The notes under the pieces were generated by a model. The model was not told the DNA's origin. It ran no database searches and saw nothing but the letters and a program-made list of their open reading frames with translations. DNA of 64,000 nucleotides, from contig NC_133532.1 in assembly GCF_048544455.1 (NCBI RefSeq), positions 12,960,948 to 13,024,947 of the forward strand, read 5' to 3'. The DNA comes from Silene latifolia. Its lineage: Eukaryota > Streptophyta > Magnoliopsida > Caryophyllales > Caryophyllaceae. Position numbers and translations under genes: made by a program. This document shows, one piece after another, positions 1 through 11,743 of the stretch; positions within the stretch are counted from its first letter, which is position 1, and the number at the start of each line of letters is the position of its first letter.

Positions 1-968
1 AGTTATTTACCCTAACCTCTTAGGACTCAAAATATAGTCTTCACTAATAATTTGACCATAATTAACTCATATTTATAAAATTGTTCATAAATGGACCAAA
101 AATTACAAAAATAAGCTATTAAACTTCAAATAAATCACAAAATTGCAAATAAATTCAAAATTTGAAATTTAAACTCATGAACATTCTGGAAAATTTCCAT
201 GACACTCATAATGTTCAAAATCTTAGGTTAAAAATTTCGAAATTTTTCCGGAAAAACAATGTTGCGGTTTATCGATTTTTAATAAAATAATCATAAAAAC
301 ATGGAAAAATTATTTTCATTAACTTTTCAACTTTAGATCTGAAAAAGATAATAAACGCAACATTAGACGTTTTTCCTAAGTCATAGATTATGTTTTATTA
401 ATTTTCCACTAATAATGTCACTATTTATGCTATTTTTCTTCAAAAATTCATAAATCATGCAAAAAGACTTCTTTATAGCCAATTATTTTACACACATCTT
501 GTAAAATTGCATGTGACAACATATTAATTTTCTATGACCAGATTCGAAATTTAACTCATATTAACCTATTTTTCACTTAAATCCGAATTTAATAATGAAA
601 AATTCATTTTTCGAGCATAACAAGTCCAAAAATTATGAAAATTTACAGGTTATCTCAAAATAATATGTATGACAACATATCCAAAAACCAAGTGAAAATT
701 CGAAGTATAGCTAATTTTAGACCAAAAATGACATTTTTACTCATAAAATCACATTTAAATGCCATTATTGTAAATTATGAACAATAAAAATCCGAAAAAT
801 TAACCAAAATATCCTAAAACATTTTAGGACCAGAAATATTAACATGCATAGATTGATTTCGTGATATCTCATAATAACACAAATTTTACAAGTTTTATTT
901 GTTATTCTTATAACTCGGAAAAACTTTTAACCGATTTGCATGCAAACAACCGTGGCTCTGATACCGAT
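1..968 (-). mobile_element. Copia element A, 5' internal leader (runs off left edge)
   Basis: AT-rich DNA without a usable ORF. It lies directly inside a primer-binding site and LTR that read on the minus strand, so it is the untranslated leader between the 5' LTR and gag of a Ty1/copia element whose coding part lies left of the window. No domain is visible, so the assignment rests on the adjacent LTR and PBS. Confidence 0.6.
954..966 (-). promoter_or_regulatory. Primer-binding site of Copia A
   Basis: The minus strand reads CGGTATCAGAGCC. This matches the 3' end of plant initiator-Met tRNA (TGGTATCAGAGCC) except for the first base, and lies two bases inside the LTR end. It sets the element's orientation and LTR boundary. 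Confidence 0.75.
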
Positions 969-2291
969 TGAAAGAAATGTAGATCTATATACATACTAAC
1001 ATACTCATATATGTCGAAATTAATTTGTCATAAAATTAAATGTGGATTTTATGCATGCAAACATTAATAAAATAAGATAAGAAAACATTTTCTCACCATA
1101 AAGATTTCGGTCATAATGGGCACTAACAAGATCTCCTTCTTGTTAGTTCTTGAGCTTTCCATTAATGGATGAACATTCTTGACTTCAAATTAGAAGCCCT
1201 CCAATTAGTAGCACCCAAGACAATCCCTTAATCCCACAAATAAACATGTACTAGATGTTTGTATTGTAGTTTACCTTAAAATCTATTACTAATACTCATA
1301 TACTACTTCTAGTAATCTTAGTAATTTATATGAACAATTTAGATTAAAATCTCATCCTTTTTGATGAAGATGGAAGAGAGAGAAGAGAGGAAATTCTACA
1401 TGAACATATTGCATGTATTATGAATGGTAGAGTGTGATGAAAATTAAAAGAACAAAAGCACTCCACAAGTAATGAGGCCACACGGTTTGGGTGAGCCAAA
1501 AGGACCAATATATTGTCCTTCACTTTTCATTTTGTTCTTTTCTATACCTTAGGCTTGTAAGGCTAGTAGTAGGTAGGCATCATTATGTTTATTTTATCAA
1601 ATAAAATAAAACAACCAAAACCCACTAACACACCCACTATTTTCGGTCCATTATGTATAAAATGGACTACCATTTTATTTTTGTCAATTTGTCATTTGTC
1701 ACACAATATGTCACATGTAGTATGATACATGTTACTAATTAATTAAATGCATATTTATCACATAAATATCATTTTATAAATTAATTAAATTACATTCAAC
1801 AAATTGACTAGTGATGCTTGATCACTTAAATAAAATGGGTCATATAGTTATAATTCACAACTTCTTGTAATTATAATTAACCATTCATTCTTATCTTTAT
1901 TGTTTCTCAAACAATAAATAATTTTAGCAACAAAGCATTTTATTACTAAAATAAATCTTATTTAATCCCATTACAATAAGATATCAATATTCTCTTTCTC
2001 ACAAATCGAATTGTTCAATTTTAAGGAATTAATTAATATGTATCGGTATACAACTAATTAACCTTTTCAATTAAGGGAATCGTCCTTTAGGTGTGACCTC
2101 AAGGGATCAACTGATCACCACCATCGCACGACAGTAATGTCAAACTCTAGCCAGCCAATCATTACCGATATGTGTGGACCAGTTGACTATATATATGTAA
2201 TGTATCATCCCTTCCGTATTCTTGAAATGAGATTTAATAATGATATTTAAATTATGTGATCGCACTATTGTTGAGGACACATTTCCCAACA
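969..2291 (-). repeat. 5' LTR of Copia A (1323 bp)
   Basis: On the minus strand it starts TGTTGGGAAATGTGTCC and ends ACATTTCTTTCA, the usual TG...CA LTR ends, followed by a PBS. The same family occurs as a solo LTR at 40225-41398, with matching ends and internal blocks. The right end abuts gypsy gag sequence, so this copy inserted into the gag of the plus-strand gypsy element. The matching target duplication lies left of the window. Confidence 0.8.
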
Positions 2292-3400
2292 TCGTTAAGA
2301 TGTTGGAGCACCAAGATGCTCTTACTGAAGCTTTGAGGAGGGTGGGGAAAGATAAGGATGAGAGGCCAGATCACTCCAAGATTAGTGTGCATATTGCGAG
2401 GTTTAATCCTAAGGAGTACTTGGGAACGGGGGCGCCAATTCTGCTGGATAATTGACATAGAGAGATGGAGAATATTCTCAATCTACTTCATTGCCCGGAG
2501 GAGTTGAAAGTGAAACAAGTTGCGTTCTACTTTAGGGAAGCTGCCGGTGAATGGTGGGATAAGGTTAAGGTGAGTTATTTGGATTTGTATGTAAAACAGG
2601 GGTTGCCTGCGATACCTTGGGATGAGTTTAAGAGAGTTATGAGGCGAGAATTTGTACCTAAACATGTGCGTAGTAAGCTGAGGGAGGAGTTTGATGATTT
2701 TAAGATGACATCTGACATGACAGTTGCTGAGTACTACCACAAGTTTAATGAGAAATTTAGGTATGCTGAGGACATGAGGCTGAGCCAAGAGAACTTGGCA
2801 TTGAGGTTTGAGAAGGGGTTGACCCCCAAGATCATAGAGAAGTTACCGGTAGGAGCCCTTACTAATGTGAAGGAGGTCTATGAGCATGTTGGGAGGGCTG
2901 AGAGGTTGGTTAAGATGACCCAGGAGAGCCGTGAAAGAGCCTATGAGAAGAGAAAAGCTGAGAGTGAGGGTGGTGGCCAATCTAGTTACAAGAAGAGCGG
3001 CCATAACCAGACAAGAGCGTACTCATCAGTTTTGGGGTTTAGTGATGGAGCTTCTTACGGGCGTGGTCGTGGGAGTGGTAACGGCAGTTGGGGTATGAGT
3101 ATGACCTATTATAACTGTGGCGGTATGGGGCACAAGAGGCATGAGTGTACCAGTGCTATGAGTGGGGGTTTCCAGAGACCGTCGCAGGGGAATTTTTCTC
3201 AGGGTCCTTCGCAGAGTTATGCTTGTAACAGGCCGGCTGGGTCGTGGAACAACAGGGGTGGCCATAGTAACAACCATGGTGGGGCTAACCACAGTGGCGG
3301 TAATTCATACCAGAAACCGACAACGAACAACAACAACCAGGGGTCGGCTGCTAAACCGGCTACCTCAGCTAGTACTGTCCAGGGAGGTGGGCAGAAGACC
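2292..3400 (+). pseudogene. Tekay gag (capsid and nucleocapsid), broken
   Basis: Capsid-type sequence (REAAGEWWDKVK, then AEYYHKFNEKF) is followed by a Gly/Asn/Ser-rich tail. Gag packages the retrotransposon RNA. A TGA at 2453-2455 replaces the Trp expected before HREMENIL. The single zinc knuckle reads YNCGGMGHKRHEC, so the first Cys of CX2CX4HX4C is Tyr and metal binding should be lost. The apparent ATG at 2240 lies inside the Copia LTR and is not a real start. Confidence 0.8.
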
Positions 3401-3937
3401 AGTGGTAAGCTGTTTATGATGGAGAACAAGGCAGCTGAGGATGATGCTCACGTTATCACCGATACTTTTCTTGTCAATGGAGTCTTTAATTTTGTTTTGT
3501 TTGATTTGGGAGCGTCACAGTCGTTTGTATCATCGAGTCATGCTAAGCAGTTGGGTTTGAGTGAGTATGAGTCTATAAAAGAGGAAATTTTCATACCTTC
3601 GGGTGAGTCTGTATCTTGTGGGCGGTTGTATAGAGGTGTGTCTATGATAGTTGGGTAGGTTGACTTACCAGTTGACTTGTTAGAGTTTCCTTTGGAGGGT
3701 TTTGAGATGATAGTTGATATGGACTGGTTGGGTAAGTATAAGGCTAAGATAGATTATCATCAAAAGAGGTTTTCTTTGAGAGGTCCTAAGGGGATTAGTG
3801 TGTCTTATCGTGGGTTTGTTGTCAAACCCAAAGTTAAGTTGATTGAAGTAGTGACCTTGAAGTCCTATCTGAGGAAGGGGTGCCCGTTGATCTTATGCCA
3901 TGTGAGAGATCATAGAGTGGAGAGTCCCGGCGATTGA
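3401..3937 (+). pseudogene. Tekay aspartic protease, inactive
   Basis: Retropepsin-like segment (FNFVLFDLGASQSFVSS) of a gypsy polyprotein. The catalytic D-S/T-G triad reads DLG, so processing activity should be lost. A TAG at 3656-3658 interrupts the domain shortly before MDWLGKYKAKIDY. A further TGA at 3935-3937 precedes the RT linker. Confidence 0.75.
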
Positions 3938-5454
3938 GCGGATACGGTGGTGGGAGAGTTTCCAGATGTCTTTCCAGATGAGATACGGGGTTGCCACTGA
4001 AGAAGGAAATAGATTTCAGCGTTGAGTTGAAACCGGGGACGGGGCCAATCTCTAAGGCACCATACCATATGGGTCTTAAGGAGTTGGAGGAGCTGAAGAA
4101 ACAGCTGGATGATCTGATTGAGAAGGGATACATTAGACCTAGTGTATCACCGTAGGGAGCACCAGTCTTGTTTGTGAAGGAAAAAGATGGGAGCTTGAGG
4201 TTATGCATTGATTATAGAGAGCTGAACCGAGTTACAATGAAGAACAAGTATCCTTTGTCGAGGATGGATGATTTGTTTGATCAGTTGAATGGTGCAGCGG
4301 TCTTTTCTAAGATTGACTTGAGGTCGGGTTACCATCAGGTGAAGATTCGGGAAGAGGACATACCAAAGACAGCTTTTACATCGAGGTATGGTCATTATGA
4401 GTATGTTGTGATGCCGTTTGGGTTGTCTAATGCACCTGTAGTGTTTATGGATTTGATGAACCGGGTCTTCAGTCAGTTCTTGGATCGGTTTGTTGTGGTC
4501 TTTATCGATGATATCTTAGTCTTTTCTAAGACTAAGGAGGAGTATGAGGAGCATTTGAGGATAGTGTTGCAGACTTTGCGAGAAAATCAGCTGTATGCAA
4601 AGTTGTCTAAGTGTGAGTTCTGGTTAGAGGAAGTTGCTTTTCTGGGGCATGTGATTTCAAAGAAGGATGTAGTTGTGGATCCTGCAAAGATTGAAGCAGT
4701 TACTATGTGGGAAGCACCAAAGAATGTGGCAGAGATCAGGAGTTTCTTGGGTTTGGCAGGGTACTATAGACGGTTCGTGAAATATTTTTCCAATATAGCC
4801 AGACCTATGACAGCTTTGATGAGGAAAAATAACAGGTTTCGTTGGGATGAAAGTTGTGAGACGGCGTTCCAGACATTAAAGGAGCATTTGACCACAGCTC
4901 TAATCTTAGCATTACCTGAAGGGAGTGAGAACGTTGAGGTGTATACAGATGCTTCAAAGAATGGGTTGGGTTGTGTGTTGATGCGGAATGGGAAAGTGAT
5001 TGTCTATGCTTCTAGGCAGCTGAAGCTTTATGAGGAGAATTATCCGACACATGATCTGGAGTTGGGTGCAGTCGTGTTTGCTCTCAAGATTTGGAGGCAC
5101 TATCTGTATGGGGCGATCTTTAAGGTATTTTCAGATCACAAGAGTCTCAAGTACATCTTCACTCAAAAGGAGTTGAACATGAGACAGAGGAGGTGGATGG
5201 AGCTGATTGGGGATTATGACATGGATATCATTTACTATGAAGGGAAAGCTAATGTGGTTGCAGATGCCTTGAGCAGGAAGAGTGTGCATTCTCTATGCAC
5301 AGCTATATCTTTGATGAGGTTGAGAGATGAGGTGGGGAAGATGGGGATATACATGATACAAAAAGGGGATGCTAGAGGGGATTTGATAGTGGAGCCAGAC
5401 CTTTATGATGACATTCATAGGAAACAAGCTTTGGATCCCAAGATTGAGGAGTAG
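3938..5454 (+). pseudogene. Tekay reverse transcriptase and RNase H
   Basis: The RT core is well kept: [32 protein letters not shown] and the catalytic FIDDILVFS. RNase H follows with [11 protein letters not shown] and [14 protein letters not shown]. These copy the element RNA into cDNA. Lesions: one missing base near 3990, TAG at 4153-4155 where Trp stands in relatives (VSP-stop-GAPVLF), and TAG at 5452-5454. The open stretch 4168-5451 carries most of the domain. Confidence 0.9.
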
Positions 5455-6852
5455 AGAGCTGGAGTAGAGAAAGAGACGGTGTCTAGATTCTCTATTCATA
5501 CAGATGGTAGTGTGAGATTTGATGGGAGATGGTGTGTTCCTAATGACGAGGAGTTGAAAAAGATAATCATGACAGAGGCTCATTGCACACCATACTGGGT
5601 ACATCCAGGCGGTGACAAGCTATATAAAGATTTGAAGAAGACTTTCTAGTGGCCTGGGATGAAGAAGGAAACAGCTGAGTTCGTGGCTCGTTGTTTGACA
5701 TGTCAGAGAGTGAAAGGGGAGCAGCGATGACCACAAGTTAAGATTCAGTCTCTTGAGGTACCTGAGTGGAAGTGGGAGTCCATTTCTATGGATTTTATAG
5801 TGGGTTTGCCGAAGAGTCAACAGGGTAATAACATGATATGGGTTATAGTTGACCGACTGACTAAGTCAGCTCACTTTGTGCCGATGAAAGATAATTGGAC
5901 CAAGATACAGTTAGCTTTGGCTTATAGGAAGCACGTGGTCCGATTGCATGGGGTGCCTAAGGATATAGTGTCCGATAGAGATGCAGGGTTCATATCACGT
6001 TTTTGGAAAGAGTTGCAAGAAATTATGGGAACTACTTTGAAGATGAGTATTGCATTTCATCCTGCGACAGATGGCCAGACAAAGAGGACCATCAAGACTT
6101 TAGAGGACATGTTGCGAGCTTGTGTTATGGATTTTGGTGGTAGCTGAGAGCAGAGATTAGATTTGATTGAATTTTCTTACAACAACAGCTATCACACGAG
6201 TGTTGGCATGGCACCATTTGAGGCATTGTATGGGAGGAGGTGTAGGAGTCCAATTTGCTGGGATGATAGTGCTGAGGCAATTGTTTTGGGACCACAGATG
6301 GTACAGGAGATGGTTGAACAGGTTAAGCAGATTAGGCAAAGAATGAAGGCAGCCCAGGATCGACAAAAGAGTTATGCAGACCTATATCGTCGTGACATAA
6401 AGTTTCAGGTTGGGGACAAGGTTCTTTTGAAAGTGTCTCCTATGCATGGGGTCATGAGATTTTGTAAGAAAGGGAAGCTGAGCCAGAAGTTTATCGGACC
6501 TTATGAGATTTTGGATCGTGTGGGTGAGGTTGCTTATCGGTTAGCCTTACCAACTGCTTTGGATATAGTGCATAATGTGTTTCATGAATCTCAGTTGCGG
6601 AAGTATGTTAGTGATCCATCACATGTGTTAGATGTAGAGAACATCGAGTTGGATGAGTCATTGTCTTATCTTGAGGTGCCCAAACAGATTCTTGATTGCA
6701 AGGTTAGAAAAACTAGACATGGGGAAACGGTCTTGCTTAAGGTTCTTTGGTCTAACCATGAGGTTGAGGAGTTTACTCGGGAGGCGGAAGAGGCTATGAG
6801 GGAGCGGTATCCGTCTCTTTTTGATCGGGTATGTGTGGTTCCGGGGACGTAA
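5455..6852 (+). pseudogene. Tekay integrase with chromodomain-like tail
   Basis: Zinc-binding residues (HPGGDKLY...CLTCQRVKGE) precede a DDE core and a tail (RFIGPYEILDRV-type, then VLWSNHEVEEFTREAEEAM) of chromodomain style. The first two catalytic Asp are present ([15 protein letters not shown]). The third position, 35 residues after the second Asp, is Lys in [10 protein letters not shown] where relatives have Glu, so strand transfer should be dead. Stops fall at 5647-5649, 5728-5730 and 6145-6147. The normal stop is TAA at 6850-6852. Confidence 0.85.
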
Positions 6853-7072
6853 CCATGTTTCTTTTAGAGGGGTAGGAGATGCTCGCATAGAGTTTTTGTG
6901 TGTTTTATGTTGGTTTTAATACAGTTAATAGTTGCTTTGAGTCAGTTTGGGGTGTTGGTTGGGAGTTTTGCTTTGAGCTTTGTTTTAAGTTTTGGTTATG
7001 TTGTTGTGTCGGAGTGGTGTTAGTGTGCTTTGTTTTGGTTGTGGTTTGAACTTCGGGGACGAAGTTCTTTTT

Positions 7073-7084
7073 AAGGAAGGAAGA
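7073..7084 (+). promoter_or_regulatory. Polypurine tract of the Tekay element
   Basis: AAGGAAGGAAGA lies directly upstream of the LTR start TGTAATACTACGG. It would prime plus-strand cDNA synthesis. Confidence 0.7.
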
Positions 7085-7120
7085 TTGTAATACTACGGTT
7101 TTAAGTGTCTAAGGGTACTT

Positions 7121-7263
7121 TATCGAGTGGGGCTTACTCTATCGAGTAAGTAGTTTTTGACGCAAAATAGTAGACTGCCTGTAGGGCACTCGATCAAGTA
7201 AGTTTGACACTCGATCGAGTAAGGGTCACTCAATCGAGTAAGTGACTTACTCGATCGAGTAAG
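7121..7263 (+). repeat. Cluster of ACTCGATCGAGTAAG palindromic repeats in the LTR
   Basis: Six near-copies lie about 15-60 bp apart, some degenerate (TTATCGAGT, CTATCGAGTAAG, ACTCGATCAAGTAAG, ACTCAATCGAGTAAG) and two perfect 12-base palindromes. They sit just upstream of the TATA box at 7313, so they may be promoter elements of the LTR. Confidence 0.75.
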
Positions 7264-7312
7264 TGAGTTTACGGGCTGAGTTTGACGGGTTTTTTTAATG
7301 ATGCGAGATTAG

Positions 7313-7320
7313 TATAAAAG
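7313..7320 (+). promoter_or_regulatory. TATA box of the Tekay LTR
   Basis: TATAAAAG in the LTR, followed about 30 bp downstream by a pyrimidine-rich stretch that could hold the transcription start. Confidence 0.55.
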
Positions 7321-8029
7321 GATGTCCGTCACTTTTCTTAATCTCTTTTAACAATTCTAAAACCTAATTGAGAAGAAGAGGAGTTACGTAGCTTGATTGT
7401 CATCGCATTGTTAACAAATCCCAAGGCTAGGAGTGTCGGATTGCATTGTTCTTTACGCCGTTGTGATCCTTGTGTCGAGGATAAGCTTTTTATATAAATT
7501 TTATAATGTTTTGTTAAAGTTGGTTAACCCTAATTGGGTGATTTGGGGGTTTTGGGTGATTTATGTGAATATGGTTGTGATTGTATGTATGTGTGTATAA
7601 GAGGAGGATTCGTTGAGGAGAGATTCTGACTTAGCTGCTTGATCGTCTGTTGGTGTTTGCTTTCCAGGTAGGGTTTCCCTACTCAGTATTGGCTACATAA
7701 GTTGTTGGTTTAAAAACTGTGGTGATCCATTTGGGGGATGGTGAGCAGGTATGATGGCGTTTGCGAGGGATAGCCGGGAAGGAGTCACCACCGGTTTTAG
7801 AGTCTTCCGTTGTGTCTGGATTAGTTGTTTTAGTACTTTTGGTTTTTGAGAACAGTTGTACTTTACTTTCATCAGTTTTGGAGTTTGTCATGTAACACCT
7901 AAACTTATTACTATTTAAGTATGTTTCCTTATTGTCATTTGATTCATCATTGCCTCGGGTAACCGAGATAGTGACGTTCTCATACCTTAAGTGGTCCTGG
8001 TAAGGCATTTGGAGTATGGGGGTGTCACA

Positions 8030-8780
8030 GCCCTAATCTTTCATATTGAAACAACGGACAAGATAATATTTAAAGGAAGCAATTGTATCTGTGTCATTAC
8101 TAGCAATAACAAGGTCGTTAACGTAGACCAAAACATGAAGACATACCTCTCCTTTTGATAGGCTAAAGAGAGAATAGTGTGAGTAAGATTGAACGAAGCC
8201 ATAAGTAAGCAAGGTTGCGCTCAATTTGGCAAACCAACACATTGGTGCTTGACGTAACCCTTATAATGACTTAAGTAATCGACACACCTTGCCTTCCTTG
8301 CCTTTGCTAAATCCCGAAGGTAATTTCATATACACTTCCTTATTTAGATCACCATGAAGAAACGTATTGTGTACATCCATCTGATGAAGCTCCCACTTCT
8401 TAATAGCGGCCACGGCAAGGAAAGCTTGGATGGTTACCATCTTGACGACGGGAGCAAATGTCTCACTATAATCGATCCCTTGTTTTTTATGATTACCAAA
8501 AACAACCAACCTGGCCTTGTAACGCCCCGTAGTACCATCGGAATTATATTTAATTTTGTAAACCCAACGGCATCCAAGAGATTTCTTATTCGTAGGAAGA
8601 TCGGTAATATCCCATGTGCCATTATTCTCGAGGGCAAGGATTTCGTCTTGCATAGCCTTGCACCAAAGCGGGTCAGCAATAGCATGACGGAAAGTAGGAG
8701 GCTGAACACCTGCACTTATGGCTGCAAGGAACTGTCGATGTCGAGGCGAAAAACTATGGCAATTAATATAATTAGCTCAA
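8030..8780 (-). pseudogene. Copia B reverse transcriptase, 5' part
   Basis: The minus strand gives NNGTWDITDLP, RWVYKIKYNSDGT, RYKARLVVFGN, YSETFAPVVKM, and QMDVHNTFLHGDLNKEVYM, typical of Copia RT. A frameshift near 8250 precedes the catalytic segment, where YVDD is YVND. The domain ends in a TAG where the D-L-G of relatives would stand, right at the Tekay insertion. Confidence 0.85.
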
Positions 8781-9441
8781 GCATAAGGGGCGGTACCTGA
8801 GGAAGGAGACTGCGGCGAGCTGGGAGACGAGGGCGAGAGCGAGAGCGAACCAAATTCACCAGTGGTGTCGAAAACGTAGTCACGCAAACGAGAGGAAGGG
8901 ATCTTAATTCTTTGACCCCGTCCACACTCAGCAGGTTGTGCATCATTGACAACCGTGTCCCTGTCCTCACTGTCCTGGGAACCAAACCCCGTAGGTTCAC
9001 CAACAAACCCACCAGCACCAATACTCTCATCCACCACCTCATTAGAAATAGGAGTCAAAACAACACCCTAGAGCCCGAGAGATCTTCGTCAGAAAACACC
9101 GTTGTAGGTTCAAGAGGAGGAATAGGCGGTGCGTCAGCAAGAGGAAAAGTTTGCTCATAAAAATGAATATCCTGAGATACAAAAATCTCTCTGGTAGCAA
9201 GATCGTAAACTTGTCATCCCTTTTTATTGTGAGGATAGCTCATGAAAAGAAACTTACGACTCCGATGAGCAAACTTATCGCCCTTCGTGTGTTGGTTGTG
9301 AACAAAACATAGGCAACCGAAAAACCGAAGATTAGCATAAGATGGAACCGTCCCAAATAAAATCTCGTAGGGTGTTTTATTTTGAAGTAAATGGGTGGGT
9401 GTACGATTAATAAAATAGGCAGCAGACAATATGCATTCACC
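8781..9441 (-). pseudogene. Copia B integrase C-terminus and linker to RT
   Basis: Contains AAYFINRTPTHLLQNKTPYEILFG and RFFGCLCFVHN, the conserved C-terminal integrase region of Copia elements. A low-complexity acidic/Pro linker follows. The reading frame shifts several times. Confidence 0.75.
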
Positions 9442-10560
9442 CTAAAAAGACCGCGGGAGATTAGCTTGAAACATAAGTGACCATGCTACGTTTAAGATAT
9501 GACGGTGCTTTCGTTCAACACGATCATTTTGCTGAGGTGTACCGACACAAGAAGCTTGAAAGAGTACACCGATCTTGAAAAAAATATTCAGCCATGTGAT
9601 TAAATTCCGTGCCATTATCACTACCGACAATTTTAAGACGTTTAGCAATAAATAAACCCAGACCGCCCTTGAGCAATCATCGACAATGGTCAAGAAATAT
9701 TTAGCACCACAAGAAGACGGTGTTCGGTACGGCCACCATAAATCACAATGAATTTTCTCGAAAATATCTGAAACTTTATTCTCATTTAAAGAAAAACTAT
9801 GTCTCGAATGTTTAGCATAATGAAAAATATCACAAATGTGTTCGGTATTAGGAAGAATTTTGCTAGCAAGAGGGATAAATTGAACTATTTTAATAGAAAG
9901 ATGCCTGAGGCGCCGATGCCACAGCACGGAAGTATTATCCACGCTTACTTGATGCACCACTGGCTTCGCTACTCGCAAGAAATAAAGCTCTCTCAGTTCA
10001 CCGACTCTAGTCCTCGTCTTCAATGAAGGGTCCTGAATATGACAGGAATTGTTAGTAAAACTTAATACACAATTTGTTTCAGCAATTAATTGAGAAACCG
10101 ATAAAAGATTGCAGGTAAGTGTAGGCACGTAAAGAACATCACGAAGCACTAGGTGCTTATTAATTGAGACAACCCGAGCAAGATTAGCCAAGACACGATG
10201 CCTGTTAAGGAGAGTAATCGGGCACGTCGGAATGCTGTGTTGTTCACCCAAGCAAGATAAATCACCTGTGACGTGATGCGAAACCCTGATATCAATAATC
10301 CAGTCACAAAACTTACCGCTTAATCGATCGGAAGTAGAAGAGGAAGGCGCGGAAAACAGGGCATTGGCACGACCAGGGTCACGGTTCGGTCTTATGCTTC
10401 TGCGACTACGAACTTCTTCAAAAGTACAAGGACGATCCCCCCACCACTCGAAAAAATTCTGAGTTTTGATGTAGCAGGATTGAACTTCGTGCCCACGAGC
10501 AGTACAATGAGAGCACACGAGCTTGCGTTTTTCTTGTCGCTCAGTGTCCCCGCCAATCAA
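9442..10560 (-). pseudogene. Copia B nucleocapsid, protease and integrase core
   Basis: The zinc knuckle CSHCTARGHEVQSC is intact. The protease motif reads DIRVSHHVTGD where Copia has D-S/T-G-A-S, so it is inactive. GAG-preintegrase (LWHRRLRHLS) and integrase (IHCDLWWPY, FLTIVDDCSR, VERKHRHIL) follow. The second catalytic Asp region is present but in another frame near 9600-9650, which implies two compensating frameshifts. Confidence 0.8.
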
Positions 10561-11363
10561 TGGTGGTAGATGACGGAGACTCACAGCGACCAAAGAAGGC
10601 AATGGCATCCCCGACATCAGCAGGCTGATCAGTACCACCACGAAGCCTTTCCTTCTGCAAAACTAGCTGATAGGCGCGATTGATAGAGGGCAGGGGTGCG
10701 AGAGCAAGAATATGGGAACGAATATTGCGATATAATGAAGCATCTAACCCCATTAAAAATTTGTGTAAGAGTTTCGAGTCTTGACGAGAAATAGCAGATT
10801 TATTAATTTGACACAAACAACGCCCACACTCACAAGCAAAAGGCGGTTCCAAGGCGAAAATTGCATCCCATAACCCTTTCAATTGGCTGAAAATTTCTGT
10901 AACAGACATACCTTTCAATTGTTTAAAATCATTTCGTTGAGTTTTAAGATCATGAATACGAGAGCCGTCTATGACCGAGAATCGCTCAGCCAAATCAGCC
11001 CATAAAAGCCGAGCATCGTTGTTGTATTGAACCGAACTTTTGATGGACGGATCGATAGTGTGCATAATCCATTGAACTACCGTACAATTAACAATTTCCA
11101 ATTGCTCTAGGAGGAATGTATCAGTCGGTTCAATCGGTTTGACAATAGTACCATCGCAAAATTCGAATTTACGCCTCGATTTGAGAGACATACGCATCGA
11201 ACGACTCCATTTTTCATAATTGTCGTGTCGGAGTTTTACGTGGTGTATTGTTTGTCCCGGACCATCTTGATTGCCAAGATAATAAGGGGAGAGCCGAGAG
11301 GGAGTCGATCTTCTGTTCATGATTATAGGAAGCATCTCCACCAATCTCTTCTTTATTAGTCAT
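10541..11363 (-). pseudogene. Copia B gag
   Basis: Copia gag of the LSPYYLGNQDGPG type with KWSRSMRMSLKSRRK, FLMGLDASLYRNIRS and LPSINRAYQLVLQKE. The likely start is the ATG at 11363-11361. A single-base frameshift near 11300 separates it from the rest. It overlaps the knuckle region at a second frameshift near 10550-10640. Confidence 0.8.
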
Positions 11364-11432
11364 GGATGTAATTCGTTCTGTTTGGGTTAGTTTTTTTTTT
11401 TTTTTTTAAAGAAGACAATATAACCTATACCA
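11364..11432 (-). other. Leader of Copia B between LTR and gag
   Basis: Short untranslated stretch with an 18-base T run. On the minus strand it starts TGGTATAGG directly at the inferred LTR end, a degenerate version of the Met-tRNA primer site. Confidence 0.5.
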
Positions 11433-11447
11433 TGTTAAGGGATAATT
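11433..11447 (-). repeat. Left fragment of the Copia B 5' LTR
   Basis: Begins TGTTAAGGGATAATT in plus orientation beside the degenerate PBS and ends at the TAATT target duplication of Copia C. It joins 17254-17433 when Copia C is removed, giving an LTR of about 195 bp with TG...CA ends. Confidence 0.5.
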
Positions 11448-11675
11448 TGTTGACCATATGAAATCATAATCTTTGATTATACTCAAATATTGCCGTGAAG
11501 ATTGCTCTAGTCAAAGTTGTTTTATTCCTTCCTTTATCCTCTCCACAATTCAAGGAATGTATATAATTTGTTACTATATTTTCTTATATGTTTACACCAT
11601 GTATTACGCTATATATAGCTTGTAAATAATGCCATTGATATACAATTCATTAATAACATTTTTTTAAACCTTACA
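11448..11675 (+). repeat. 5' LTR of Copia C
   Basis: TGTTGACCATATG...ACCTTACA, 228 bp. It has a CTATATATAG TATA-like box near 11610. It differs from the 3' LTR by four substitutions. Confidence 0.95.
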
Positions 11676-11689
11676 TGGTATCACGAGTC
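11676..11689 (+). promoter_or_regulatory. Primer-binding site of Copia C
   Basis: TGGTATCACGAGTC follows the LTR without a gap. It is the Met-tRNA site TGGTATCAGAGTC with an extra C after position 8. Confidence 0.8.
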
Positions 11690-11743
11690 TCATCGATCAT
11701 CACCCTGATCGTCACCATCCTAGTTGTGCTTCACACCCTCACC

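Larger units (their letters stand above)
2292..8029 (+). mobile_element. Tekay-type Ty3/gypsy chromovirus, decayed, 5' end cut by Copia A
   Basis: Gag, protease, RT, RNase H, integrase and a 3' LTR follow in gypsy order on the plus strand. The integrase tail continues into a chromodomain-like C-terminus, as in the Tekay/Del lineage (from memory of the family). The 5' LTR and start of gag are separated off by Copia A and lie outside. At least eight premature stops and several frameshifts make it non-autonomous. The 3' LTR ends inside the RT of Copia B, so this element inserted into Copia B. Confidence 0.85.
7086..8029 (+). repeat. 3' LTR of the Tekay element (944 bp)
   Basis: It starts TGTAATACTACGG after the polypurine tract and ends GGGGGTGTCACA. 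It contains a cluster of ACTCGATCGAGT-like palindromes and a TATA box. The next base is Copia B RT sequence. The partner 5' LTR lies outside the window. Confidence 0.8.

Noticed and set aside
2240-2291. ATG and 17 codons in front of the gypsy gag
   Set aside because: They come from the Copia A LTR on the opposite strand and only happen to be open into gag.
7100-7270. CRISPR-like array
   Set aside because: The short palindromic repeats are irregularly spaced inside a plant LTR, with no cas genes and a eukaryotic context.
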